From Paradevosia shaoguanensis (lineage in GTDB: Bacteria > Pseudomonadota > Alphaproteobacteria > Rhizobiales > Devosiaceae), in NCBI RefSeq assembly GCF_016801025.1, contig NZ_CP068983.1, positions 1,240,001 to 1,304,000 of the forward strand: a DNA stretch of 64,000 bases. Reading direction: 5' to 3'. Shown piece by piece: positions 55,821-63,252 of this stretch. Position 1 is the stretch's first letter. Each line of letters begins with the position of its first letter. The position numbers were made by a program, and so were the translations under genes. The notes under the pieces are model-generated. The model saw only the letters and a program-made list of their open reading frames with translations. It searched no databases and was not told the origin of the DNA.

Positions 55821-55840
55821 AGCCTTGATAATAATTTTAA

Positions 55841-55847
55841 CTCCTCC
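55841..55847 (-). promoter_or_regulatory. Strong ribosome-binding site with no ordinary start at the right distance
   Basis: GGAGGAG is five bases before an in-frame ATT (55835) and 20 bases before the TTG at 55820. It also lies inside a possible 10-codon leader (ATG at 55849, MEELKLLSRL, TGA overlapping the TTG). Either ATT initiation or leader-coupled initiation at TTG is implied. Confidence 0.6.
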
Positions 55848-56214
55848 ATTTCAGAGCCTAAACCACTATACGAGCACGCCATAGACGAATGTCTCGGCCC
55901 CCATTCTGGTTCTAAGCCTATCATCTCCTAGAGGGAATTACATAAAGACAAACTATGTGTCTTATAAGAATATCCTTCCCCCTTGACGCAACCACCGGGC
56001 GCCTGCTGTTTATAGTCGCAGCGTGCTGCTGTTTTGTCGAGGCGCAAAATGCCGGTTGGTGCGTGGTGAGCTTGAAAAGATTGTCGAATCAGCTATTCCA
56101 GCAAAACCCACAACAATTGCATTTTACATGCTTGTATTTCGGTAGCACCAAAACAGTGCTTGATTGATCGGCCGCAACGCAGTTGAGCCGTATGCTACTA
56201 AGGGAGGATATCCG
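55848..56214. other. Divergent control region between dehydrogenase and cytochrome c genes
   Basis: About 370 AT-rich bases separate the two starts and should hold both promoters. The palindrome CTTATAAG occurs near 55,960. A plus-strand open frame (55955-56167) lacks coding features and is not accepted as a gene. Confidence 0.5.
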
Positions 56215-56616
56215 TTGACGAGTTTCGTGAAGAGCTGGGCTGCTGCGCTCGCCTTGACGGTCATGACGTCGGGGGCCGCATTTGCACAGCCCGCCAATGA
56301 CGAAGCGACCAAAGAGGCCTACATCAAGCAGGGTGAAGTCGTTTTCAATGACTATTGCAGTGCTTGCCATGGTGCCAATGGCGAGGGCGGCAGTGGTCCG
56401 GCCCTGGCCAAGAACGGCTTCGTGAATGGCCGCGCCGCAGTGATCAACCAGGTCCTGTTCGGCGCCACCGACCACGGCATGCCGCCGTTCGCTCCGGTGC
56501 TGACCGACGAGCAGGTTGCTCAGGTTGCGACCTATATCCGCAATTCCTGGGGCAACAAGGCCGGCATCGTCCTGCCGCGTTCGGTCGAGCTGCGCCGTAC
56601 GGAAACCTCCAACTAA
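56215..56616 (+). CDS. Monohaem cytochrome c, partner of the quinoprotein
   Basis: I chose the TTG at 56215 because GGGAGG precedes it by eight bases and a signal peptide (MTSFVKSWAAALALTVMTSGAAFA) begins there. The 133-aa protein has a haem site CSACH and a distal Met in DHGMPPFAPVLTDEQV. Such small cytochromes (XoxG, PedF) accept electrons from PQQ dehydrogenases. It is divergent from the dehydrogenase gene and has a strong terminator behind it. Confidence 0.92.
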   Translation: MTSFVKSWAAALALTVMTSGAAFAQPANDEATKEAYIKQGEVVFNDYCSACHGANGEGGSGPALAKNGFVNGRAAVINQVLFGATDHGMPPFAPVLTDEQVAQVATYIRNSWGNKAGIVLPRSVELRRTETSN

Positions 56617-56624
56617 GCTGATTT

Positions 56625-56650
56625 AAGCGCTATCCCCGATAGCGCTTTTT
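56625..56650 (+). terminator. Rho-independent terminator after cytochrome c gene
   Basis: The stem AAGCGCTATC/GATAGCGCTT with a three-base loop is followed by a T-run. It separates the cytochrome c gene from the downstream VWA module. Confidence 0.92.
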
Positions 56651-56771
56651 CCGGCTCGCAGGGCCCGCGCCTTCACCGGCGCGGAGCCCTCCATTGCCTC
56701 GCAGCTGCGAGATCGGGCTCGCATCCCGCAGCCACTTTCTCACCGGCCAAAACCGGTTTCGGCTGGCGCGG

Positions 56772-57512
56772 ATGGCAGTTTTCATTAACCAGACCCGAAG
56801 ATTAACCGGCGCCGCGACGTGGCTGCTGGCGCGTATCTGTCTGGCCCTGTGCATCGCCTTCGGCCTTCTCGCCGGCCCTGCCCTGGCGCAGGCTGCGGCA
56901 ACCGCCAAGCCGCCGCCGATGGTCGACAAGCGCATTATCCTGCTCATCGATTCCTCGCGGAGCATGACCGATGAGCATTATAGCTGGCAGCTCAATGGCT
57001 TCGCCGACGCCTTTCTCTCCGACGAATCGATAGAAGCCATCGCCGAGGGCAAGAATTCCTCGATCGCCATGGCTCTCGTGCAGTTCAGCTCGCGCGTCTC
57101 GGTTTCGCTCGACTGGACGATCATCGATCCCTCCAATATCGAGGCCTTTGCCGCAAAGCTGCGCACCGTTCCGCGCTTCCGGCCGGATTCCACCAGTATC
57201 GGGCTCGGGCTGAGCAAGGCCGGCCAGATGATCGAAAAGACCAAGATCCAGGCCGTCCAGACGATCATCATCGTCAGCGGTGACGGGCCCAACAATGTGG
57301 GCTTTCCGCCCTATCCGATCAGCGAAGAAATCTCGAGCTGGCTCAAGACGACCATTGTCGGCATCGCGCTGGAATCGGCGGACGAATACGAGCTCGAAAC
57401 CTATTACCGAAAATTCGTGGCGCGCGGCCCCGGCAATTTCGTGGTCTGGGCGCGCAGTGAAGAAGACCTCAAGAACGCGCTGGTGCGCGTGCTCACCCTC
57501 AACAGCAACTAG
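56772..57512 (+). CDS. Exported VWA-domain protein (DUF1194-like)
   Basis: The ATG at 56772 (MAVFINQTRRLTGAATWLLARICLAL) gives 246 aa with a long signal peptide ending near ALAQA. The mature protein is a von Willebrand A domain with the metal-ion-dependent adhesion site DSSRSM, a conserved Thr region (STSIGLGLSKAG) and IIIVSGDGPNN, close to DUF1194. VWA proteins MxaC and MxaL take part in calcium insertion into methanol dehydrogenase, so a metallation role is conceivable. It is the first gene of a four-gene run (29, -4 and -1 base spacings) that follows the cytochrome c terminator. Confidence 0.85.
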   Translation: MAVFINQTRRLTGAATWLLARICLALCIAFGLLAGPALAQAAATAKPPPMVDKRIILLIDSSRSMTDEHYSWQLNGFADAFLSDESIEAIAEGKNSSIAMALVQFSSRVSVSLDWTIIDPSNIEAFAAKLRTVPRFRPDSTSIGLGLSKAGQMIEKTKIQAVQTIIIVSGDGPNNVGFPPYPISEEISSWLKTTIVGIALESADEYELETYYRKFVARGPGNFVVWARSEEDLKNALVRVLTLNSN

Positions 57513-57541
57513 ATGCAGCCGCAGTCAGAACAGGACACCTG

Positions 57542-58087
57542 GTGAAATACCGCACAATCGCCAAGCTGATCGCCTTCAATATCGTCCCGCTGGTCGCGCT
57601 GTTCTTCGCCTGGGTCTTCGGCCTCGTCCAGAAATCCTACGCGGCCGATTCGACCAATATCGTCTATCTCATCACCGCGATCTTCATCGTGGCCATGGGG
57701 CTGGTCTTCTACCGCGCCAGGCAGATCGACGATGAACTGCACGAAAGCACCTGGTGGGTCGGGCAGACGTCCGAATTCGTGCAGTTGACCTTCGAGAACC
57801 GCCTCAACCCGATCGTCTATATGGGGTACTCGCTGGTGGTGCTGGGCCTCATCGGCACGGTGGTGGGCTTCATCTTCGGGCTCAACGGCATCGACCCCAA
57901 CACCATGGCCGACCTGCCCACCATGCTGGCGAGCCTTGGCACGATCCTTCAGGGCGTGGGCATCGCGTTCTACACCACGCTCATCGGCAGCATCGGCGAC
58001 ATCTGGCTGGGCTTTAACATCCTCATCCTCACCGGCGCGATGAACCAGTTGCAATTGCGGACCCTCAAGAGGCCCGTCGCCGCATGA
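57542..58087 (+). CDS. MotA/TolQ/ExbB-like proton-channel protein
   Basis: The start is a GTG. The 181-aa protein has four hydrophobic segments (about 9-30, 39-58, 94-115 and 137-165). The third contains VLGLIGTVVGFIFGL, matching the GLLGTV-G signature of TolQ/ExbB with the conserved Thr (Thr106). The fourth contains LGTILQGVGIAFYTTLIG, matching the second conserved Thr region. It should form the pentameric channel of an ion-driven motor with the next gene's product. The large cytoplasmic loop of TolQ is reduced. It is much shorter than MotA. Confidence 0.8.
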   Translation: MKYRTIAKLIAFNIVPLVALFFAWVFGLVQKSYAADSTNIVYLITAIFIVAMGLVFYRARQIDDELHESTWWVGQTSEFVQLTFENRLNPIVYMGYSLVVLGLIGTVVGFIFGLNGIDPNTMADLPTMLASLGTILQGVGIAFYTTLIGSIGDIWLGFNILILTGAMNQLQLRTLKRPVAA

Positions 58088-58701
58088 GGCCCAGCGTTTC
58101 CTCGGCGAATGTCGTTTTCCGCGACATCGTCTTCAACTGCCTGCTGGTCTTCCTGCTGATCACCGCGATCCTCATCGCGCACGTGCATCCCAAGCCCGAG
58201 GAAGAGACCGGGGCCATCGACCAGCCGGGGCAGATGTATGTCGAGCTCGTCTGGCCGAGTACGAACAATGTCGACGTGGACCTGATGATCAAGGACCCGA
58301 ACGACGAAGTCATCTTCTTCCGCAATTCGGCCACCCGCGCCTTCAACCTCGTGCGCGACGATCGCGGTCTTCTCAACGACACGACCGGGATCAATTTCGA
58401 GCACGCCTTCAGCCGCGCCGTTCCCGACGGCTGGTATGTGGTCAACGCCTATGTCTATGCCCTCAATGACGGACAATTGCCGGTCGAGGTGAACCTCATC
58501 GTCAACATGAAGGACTTCAAGACCGTCAACGGGCCTTCCGAGCAGGCCTTGTCCCAAAAGGTCGTGCTCGATGCCGTGCAGGTGGAAAAGACCCTGGCGC
58601 GGTTCCTCGTGGTCGAGGGCAAGGTGGATCCCACCTCGATCTCCAATTACCAGGAGAACATCATGCCCAAGCTCGAATTCACCGTGCGGGGAGGCCGCTG
58701 A
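58084..58701 (+). CDS. TolR/ExbD/MotB-like protein with a novel periplasmic domain
   Basis: The 205-aa protein has one N-terminal membrane segment, NVVFRDIVFNCLLVFLLITA. It aligns with the NVVPLLDVLLVLLLIF segment of TolR and keeps the proton-carrying Asp (Asp14). After the membrane lies a beta-rich domain (residues about 55-200; MYVELVWPSTNNVDVDLMIKDPND) that is not the TolR/ExbD fold. It looks like a carbohydrate- or partner-binding sandwich. Four-base overlap with the channel gene upstream supports a stoichiometric complex. I do not recognise the C-terminal domain. Confidence 0.75.
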   Translation: MRPSVSSANVVFRDIVFNCLLVFLLITAILIAHVHPKPEEETGAIDQPGQMYVELVWPSTNNVDVDLMIKDPNDEVIFFRNSATRAFNLVRDDRGLLNDTTGINFEHAFSRAVPDGWYVVNAYVYALNDGQLPVEVNLIVNMKDFKTVNGPSEQALSQKVVLDAVQVEKTLARFLVVEGKVDPTSISNYQENIMPKLEFTVRGGR

Positions 58702-59258
58702 TGGTTGCCTGGGTCAGTGCCATCCTCATCGGCTTCACCGCGCTCACCGCGCTCGCCATCGTCTTTGCGGCACGCAACATCCGCGGCGCCATCGCCCTCT
58801 CGCTCTGCTGGATCGCGGTGGTTGTCGCCGTGGCCTATGGCTCGGGCATGCTCACCGGCTATCCCCGGCACGCCACCTCGATGAACGCCCTCGCCTATCC
58901 TTTCGAGACCGCGCAGGTCGAAATCATCTCCTTCGAGACCGTGCCCGATGTCGCGATCTACATCTGGGCCCGCAACAGCAACAATATCCCCATGAACCTT
59001 GCGCTCGACTGGAGCGAATCCATGGCCGCTGGCCTTTACAAAGCCAAGGAAGCAAGCCGGCAGACCGGGGGCAAACTCATGCTCGACCTCAACGCCCAGC
59101 CCGAGCGCGGCGATGGCGTAGTCCAGCGCGAGCACAATGAAGGCCCCGACGGTGGCGCGGGTGGCGCAGGCGGCGGCGGCACCGGCACCAGCAGCTACGG
59201 CACCTCCTCGGGCGCCTCGGTCTATGTCGGCCAGAACGATTTCCCGCTCAAGGACTAG
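58701..59258 (+). CDS. Two-TM protein with Gly/Ser-rich C-terminal tail
   Basis: The 185-aa protein has two membrane segments (about 3-23 and 28-52). A soluble domain follows at about 60-125 (YPFETAQVEIISFETVPDVAIYIWARNSNN). The tail is rich in Gly, Ser and Thr (GGAGGAGGGGTGTSS). The start overlaps the preceding stop by one base. No family recognised. It is the last gene of the VWA-channel module and presumably part of the same complex. Confidence 0.7.
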   Translation: MVAWVSAILIGFTALTALAIVFAARNIRGAIALSLCWIAVVVAVAYGSGMLTGYPRHATSMNALAYPFETAQVEIISFETVPDVAIYIWARNSNNIPMNLALDWSESMAAGLYKAKEASRQTGGKLMLDLNAQPERGDGVVQREHNEGPDGGAGGAGGGGTGTSSYGTSSGASVYVGQNDFPLKD

Positions 59259-59263
59259 GGCAA

Positions 59264-59305
59264 GCTCTAGGCTCTAGGCTCTAGGCTCTAGGCTCTAGGC
59301 TCTAG
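59264..59305. repeat. Six tandem copies of the heptamer GCTCTAG
   Basis: Six perfect head-to-tail GCTCTAG units start just after the stop codon of the preceding gene, followed by imperfect AGCTCTGAGCTCTT. CTAG is rare in most bacterial DNA, so the run is striking. It may be a slippage-prone minisatellite. Confidence 0.95.
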
Positions 59306-59341
59306 AGCTCTGAGCTCTTCCCCGTCCCCACCACTGCACTT

Positions 59342-59361
59342 CCCCGGCCGAAGAGCCGGGG
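59342..59361. terminator. Hairpin between convergent genes
   Basis: The stem CCCCGGC/GCCGGGG with a six-base loop sits between the two convergent transcripts. No T-run follows on either side, so it is a weak terminator candidate. Confidence 0.45.
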
Positions 59362-59386
59362 CCCACGGCTCCCTCCGCAGGGCCCC

Positions 59387-60259
59387 CTACCGCCGCTTGT
59401 CCAGCATGGTCTTGACCGACGCGGCGGCCCCGACCGCCAGCACGGGCGCGAGCCCGAAGGTCACCGCGAAGTCCGCCCAGAGCGGCAATTGCTGGAAATC
59501 CAGCAGCACATAGCGCAGCAGATCGAGCTGGTAGCTGACCGGGTTCATATAGACCAGCACCTGGATGAATACGGGGAGCTGCACCACCCAGCCCCCGCCG
59601 ATCGCGAATATCCCCAGCTGCCTCAGTTCATCGCGCAGATGCGCCGGTATATCGAGGAAGCCGACGCCCCCGATCACCCCGCGCAGCGGGAAGATCGAGC
59701 CGGAGAGGAAATAGAGCGGCTGGATGATGCCGTTGGAAATGGCGCCGAACCCCTCGAACGTCTTGAGGCGCGAAGCAACGATAATGCCGAAGGCGGTGAT
59801 CGCCACGCCCATCACGAACATGATGGCCAGCGCCCCGACGATCGTCTGCGGCGAGACGCGCACGCCCAGAACCGGAATGAAGAGCAGCGGGATCGCGCCC
59901 TGGATCGTAGCGATGGTCGCCCCGCCGAAGAGCTTGCCCAGCGTCACCGACAGCATCGGCGCCGGCGAGACGATCACCGAGCGCAGCAGCCCCACCTCGC
60001 GATCCCAGACCAGCGAGATCGCGCATTGGAGCGAGCTGAACAGCACGTTGAGCGTAATCACGCCCGGCAGGATGTATTGGGCATAGCTATAGCCCTCGAT
60101 CTCGCGCAGGGCCGCGCCGAGCCCGAAGCCCAGAATCACCAGCCAGAGAATGGTGCGCGAGATCGCGCCGAAGATCTGCGAGCGGTCCCGCCCGTAGCGC
60201 AGCATCTCGCGTTTCCACATGATGCCGACGACACCCGGGTTCAATCCAAGTGCGTTCAC
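59387..60259 (-). CDS. ABC-2 type transporter permease of the PQQ dehydrogenase system
   Basis: The GTG at 60259 overlaps the ATPase stop (GTGA); the longer frame is not homologous. The 290-aa protein has six membrane segments with the ABC-2 features WKREMLRYGRDRSQIFGAISRTILWLVILGFGLG and GGATIATIQGAIPLLFIPVLGV. It matches the permease that accompanies quinoprotein alcohol dehydrogenase clusters (PedA1A2BC-like in Pseudomonas). ABC-2 systems are usually exporters, yet genetic work in P. putida links this type to lanthanide use. Confidence 0.88.
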   Translation of the reverse strand: MNALGLNPGVVGIMWKREMLRYGRDRSQIFGAISRTILWLVILGFGLGAALREIEGYSYAQYILPGVITLNVLFSSLQCAISLVWDREVGLLRSVIVSPAPMLSVTLGKLFGGATIATIQGAIPLLFIPVLGVRVSPQTIVGALAIMFVMGVAITAFGIIVASRLKTFEGFGAISNGIIQPLYFLSGSIFPLRGVIGGVGFLDIPAHLRDELRQLGIFAIGGGWVVQLPVFIQVLVYMNPVSYQLDLLRYVLLDFQQLPLWADFAVTFGLAPVLAVGAAASVKTMLDKRR

Positions 60260-61056
60260 TGGGTGAATTCCCCACCTTGCTTGGCAAAGCTGAGCAGCCG
60301 ATCGCGCCCGGAGGCGCTGTCGTCGAAAAGCTGCTTGCCGGTGATGGCGATAAAGACGTCTTCGAGCGAGGAGGCCTCTGGCGTCGCGGCGATCAGCTCG
60401 GCCGGTGCGCCGATGGCCACCAGCTTGCCGCGATCGATGATGCCGACGCGGTCGCAGGCTTCCGCCTCGCTCAGGTTGTGCGTGGTCATGAGCACGGTCA
60501 TGCCCTGCGCCCGCAGGCTCCCGATACGCTCCCAGAGGTGCCGCCGCCCCTGCGGGTCGAGCCCGATCGTGGGTTCGTCGAGCAGCAGCACCGACGGCTT
60601 GTGCATCAGCGCCCGCGCCAGCTCCAGCCGCCGCTTCATGCCGCCCGAGAACGAGCGCACGGGCTTGGAGCCGGCCTGCTCCAGCTGCGCCCATTCGAGC
60701 GCGCTGCGCACCGCCTCGCGGCGCCCCGCCTTGGGCAGCGCATAGAGCACGGCGTGGATTTCGAGATTTTCGGCCGCCGTCAGGCGATCGTCGAGGGCCG
60801 GGTCCTGGAACACGACGCCCAGCGCCCGCCGCACCGCCTCGGTTTGGGTGACGACATCATGGCCCATGACGCTGATCTGCCCGCCGCGCGGACGGGTCAC
60901 CGTCATGAGCATATTGAGCAAAGTCGTCTTGCCCGCGCCATTGGGTCCGAGAATGGCGAAGAATTCGCCATTCTCGACGTTCAATGACAGGTCATCGACT
61001 GCAACGTGGTCGCCATAGTTGTAGCGCACGCTTTGGACTGCGATTGCCGCAACCAA
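60256..61056 (-). CDS. ABC transporter ATP-binding protein of the PQQ dehydrogenase system
   Basis: The 266-aa ATPase shows Walker A GPNGAGKTT, signature FSGGMKRRLELARAL, Walker B LLLDEPTIGLD and switch TTHNLSEA. It is CcmA/DrrA-like and pairs with the ABC-2 permease. It starts 15 bases after the acidic periplasmic protein gene. Confidence 0.92.
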   Translation of the reverse strand: MVAAIAVQSVRYNYGDHVAVDDLSLNVENGEFFAILGPNGAGKTTLLNMLMTVTRPRGGQISVMGHDVVTQTEAVRRALGVVFQDPALDDRLTAAENLEIHAVLYALPKAGRREAVRSALEWAQLEQAGSKPVRSFSGGMKRRLELARALMHKPSVLLLDEPTIGLDPQGRRHLWERIGSLRAQGMTVLMTTHNLSEAEACDRVGIIDRGKLVAIGAPAELIAATPEASSLEDVFIAITGKQLFDDSASGRDRLLSFAKQGGEFTQ

Positions 61057-61071
61057 GTTACCATCCTCGGA

Positions 61072-62184
61072 CTAACCACCGAACACGGTCTTGAGTTCGG
61101 TGAATGCTTCGGCCAATTCACCACAGGCCTCGACGGCAGACAACGCCACATCGTCGTCATCCCCATCGTCGTTGCTGGCTTCGGTCGTCGCAGCCTCTTC
61201 GCCGTCGTCATCATCATCGTCGTCAGCGGCGATCATGGCGCCGAAGAGACCGGAGGCGCGCTCCTGCACTTCGGGCGAGAAGAGACCCGCTACCTGCTCG
61301 ACATGGGCCGAATAGAGGTCGAAGACGGCGTAGATCGTCTCGGCGGCAACCTCGTCTTCCTTGGGATAGACCGCGCAGGCCGAAGCCGTCAGTTCACCCA
61401 GATGCCCGACAAGCCGCGCCAGGTCGCGACCGGGATAGAGATCGGCGTTCACCACCGTCTCGACGATACCGCCCAGGCGCTGGGACGGGCTTTCGGCTTC
61501 TTCCGGATTGAGGCCGGCAACGGAAGCGGGCGGCTGCGCCTGCGGGTAGAGCGTATCGAGGAGGTCGAGCATCTCCTGCCCGTCGGCGACGTGCTCGGGG
61601 TCGGCCGAAACCTTGACCTCGTTCCAGAGCGCCTTGACACGCTGCAGCGCGGCCCAGCCATTGGGATATTCCCAGGGCTCGTTGTTCTCGACGGCTTCCT
61701 CGTAGCCCTCCGCCACGCCTTCCTCGGCCAGCAGCAGGTTGAGGATGATGCCGCCCTTGAAGGCCGGGTTGGCGCGCAGGTCCGCGTCGATCACCACGCC
61801 ATAAGCCTGCTCGAGCAGTTCGCGCGCCTCGGCGACGGCCTCGGTCGGGTCCTCGCCTTCCTCGACAGCCTCGGAAACCTCGTGCAGCGCAGCGGACAGC
61901 GACTTGGCCAGCTCGGGATTGCGCTCCTCGAGCGTCCCCTCGAAGCGGGCGAAAGCCGGGCCGGTCACGCCTTCGATGGTCTCGATCAGCTCGTCGTCAT
62001 AAGGCGCCTTGAAGGCTGCCGCGAGATCGAGCCGCAGGCCGATGGATTCGAGCCCATAGGCACGGCTGAGATCGACCGTGTGTTCGTAGAACGGGCTATT
62101 GGCATATTGCTGCGCCACGGCCACGCCGGGCAGGCTCACGGTGCCGAGCAGCAGCGCGGCGAGAAGATTGATCGGTCGGGTCAT
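61072..62184 (-). CDS. Acidic periplasmic protein with poly-Asp tracts, unknown function
   Basis: The 370-aa protein has a signal peptide ending in VAVAQQ. The mature part is helical and strongly acidic. Two Asp tracts stand near the C-terminus: seven consecutive Asp at about 321-327 and NDDGDDDD at about 338-345. Helical repeats such as ELAKSLSAALHEVSEAVEEGEDPTEAVAEA recall domains attached to FTR1-type metal permeases, but I cannot assign a family. The start overlaps the stop of the beta-propeller gene (ATGA) and the ABC ATPase gene follows. Dense carboxylates suit binding of hard cations such as Ca2+ or Ln3+. That role is inference. Confidence 0.75.
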   Translation of the reverse strand: MTRPINLLAALLLGTVSLPGVAVAQQYANSPFYEHTVDLSRAYGLESIGLRLDLAAAFKAPYDDELIETIEGVTGPAFARFEGTLEERNPELAKSLSAALHEVSEAVEEGEDPTEAVAEARELLEQAYGVVIDADLRANPAFKGGIILNLLLAEEGVAEGYEEAVENNEPWEYPNGWAALQRVKALWNEVKVSADPEHVADGQEMLDLLDTLYPQAQPPASVAGLNPEEAESPSQRLGGIVETVVNADLYPGRDLARLVGHLGELTASACAVYPKEDEVAAETIYAVFDLYSAHVEQVAGLFSPEVQERASGLFGAMIAADDDDDDDGEEAATTEASNDDGDDDDVALSAVEACGELAEAFTELKTVFGG

Positions 62185-63218
62185 TTGGACGGCACCACCC
62201 CTACTTCGGCCGAGTGTGCGCCGCGGCCGGCTGGAACATTGGCAATCACCTTGAGGGTGTCGGTATCGATGATCGAGACGCTGTCGGAGAGGCCATTGGC
62301 CGTGAAGACGCGCTTGCCGTCGGGCGTGATCGAGATACCCCAGGGGCGCCGGCCCATCTGCTCCTTGATGGTCTGGACGACCGCATTGGTCTCGGTGTCG
62401 ATGACGTAGACCGCGCTGGTGCCGCCGCCGGCGACGTAGAGCCGCTTGCCATCGGGCGCCACAGCCAGTTCCACCGGGCGGGAATCGAGGCCCAGGTTGA
62501 TGGATTCGATGACGGCCTGCTTTTCGGTATCGATCACCGAAATGGTGCCGCCGATCTCGGCTGACACATAGGCGCGCTTGCCGTCGAGCGAGAACTCGAC
62601 CACGCGCGGACGGTTGCCGACGAGGAGGTGCTTGACCACCTTGTTGTTAGCCACGTCGATGATGCTCACCGTATGAGTGGCTTCGGCAGTGATGTAGACC
62701 CACTTGCCGTCCGGGCTCACGGCGACGCCTTCGGCCTCGATGCCCACCTTGTGCAGTGCAAACTGCTTGCCGGTCGCGACGTCATAGCCGGCGCCCGAAG
62801 CGATGGCTTCGAGCGAGGCCCAGATCTGCTTGCCGTCCGGCGAAACGGCGAGGCGCTCCGGATTGCCGCCCGCGCGGAATTCGCTCAGCTTCTCGTTGGT
62901 CTCGACGTCGATGGCGAGGATCTTGTCTTCCGGCGTCTCGCGCTGCGGATAGAAGTCGCTCACCGCCACATAGATGATCTTGCCGTCGGGGGAGACGGCC
63001 ATCCCGCGCGGGCGCACTTCGCCCGGGCGATCGGAAATGGTGATGGTCTTGATGGGCTCGCCGGTCGCCGAGTCGATCACCGAAATATCGGCGCCGAATT
63101 CGTTGGCGACATAGACGCGGTAGGTCTCCTCCGCGAAGGCCGGCAGGCTCAGCAGCAGCGTCGCCGTGCTGATCGCCGCCAAAGTTTTCACGCGCCCTGG
63201 TTGCGCTAACAACCTCAT
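62181..63218 (-). CDS. YVTN-type beta-propeller protein, PQQ-catabolism associated
   Basis: The ATG at 63218 follows GGGGAG. The 345-aa protein has a signal peptide (ending LPAFAEE) and about seven YVTN propeller repeats (YRVYVANEFGADISVIDSATG, AVSPDGKWVYITAE, RLYVAGGGTSAVYVIDTET). This family accompanies quinoprotein dehydrogenases; the equivalent in Pseudomonas is PedA2-like and part of the lanthanide-linked ABC system. It probably acts as a binding partner in the periplasm, not as an enzyme. It is located between the binding protein and the acidic protein. Confidence 0.9.
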   Translation of the reverse strand: MRLLAQPGRVKTLAAISTATLLLSLPAFAEETYRVYVANEFGADISVIDSATGEPIKTITISDRPGEVRPRGMAVSPDGKIIYVAVSDFYPQRETPEDKILAIDVETNEKLSEFRAGGNPERLAVSPDGKQIWASLEAIASGAGYDVATGKQFALHKVGIEAEGVAVSPDGKWVYITAEATHTVSIIDVANNKVVKHLLVGNRPRVVEFSLDGKRAYVSAEIGGTISVIDTEKQAVIESINLGLDSRPVELAVAPDGKRLYVAGGGTSAVYVIDTETNAVVQTIKEQMGRRPWGISITPDGKRVFTANGLSDSVSIIDTDTLKVIANVPAGRGAHSAEVGVVPSK

Positions 63219-63252
63219 TCGAGTTCTCCCCTGGTGTTGTTTTTGGCCAGCC

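Noticed and set aside
54033-55931. 632-codon plus-strand frame opposite the PQQ dehydrogenase
   Set aside because: Shadow frame without recognisable domains; the minus strand encodes an unmistakable quinoprotein.
56772-59258. Interpretation of the VWA-channel module as a Zorya-type antiphage system
   Set aside because: ZorA/ZorB-like sizes do not fit and no ZorC, ZorD or ZorE-like helicase or nuclease is nearby; linkage is to quinoprotein genes instead.
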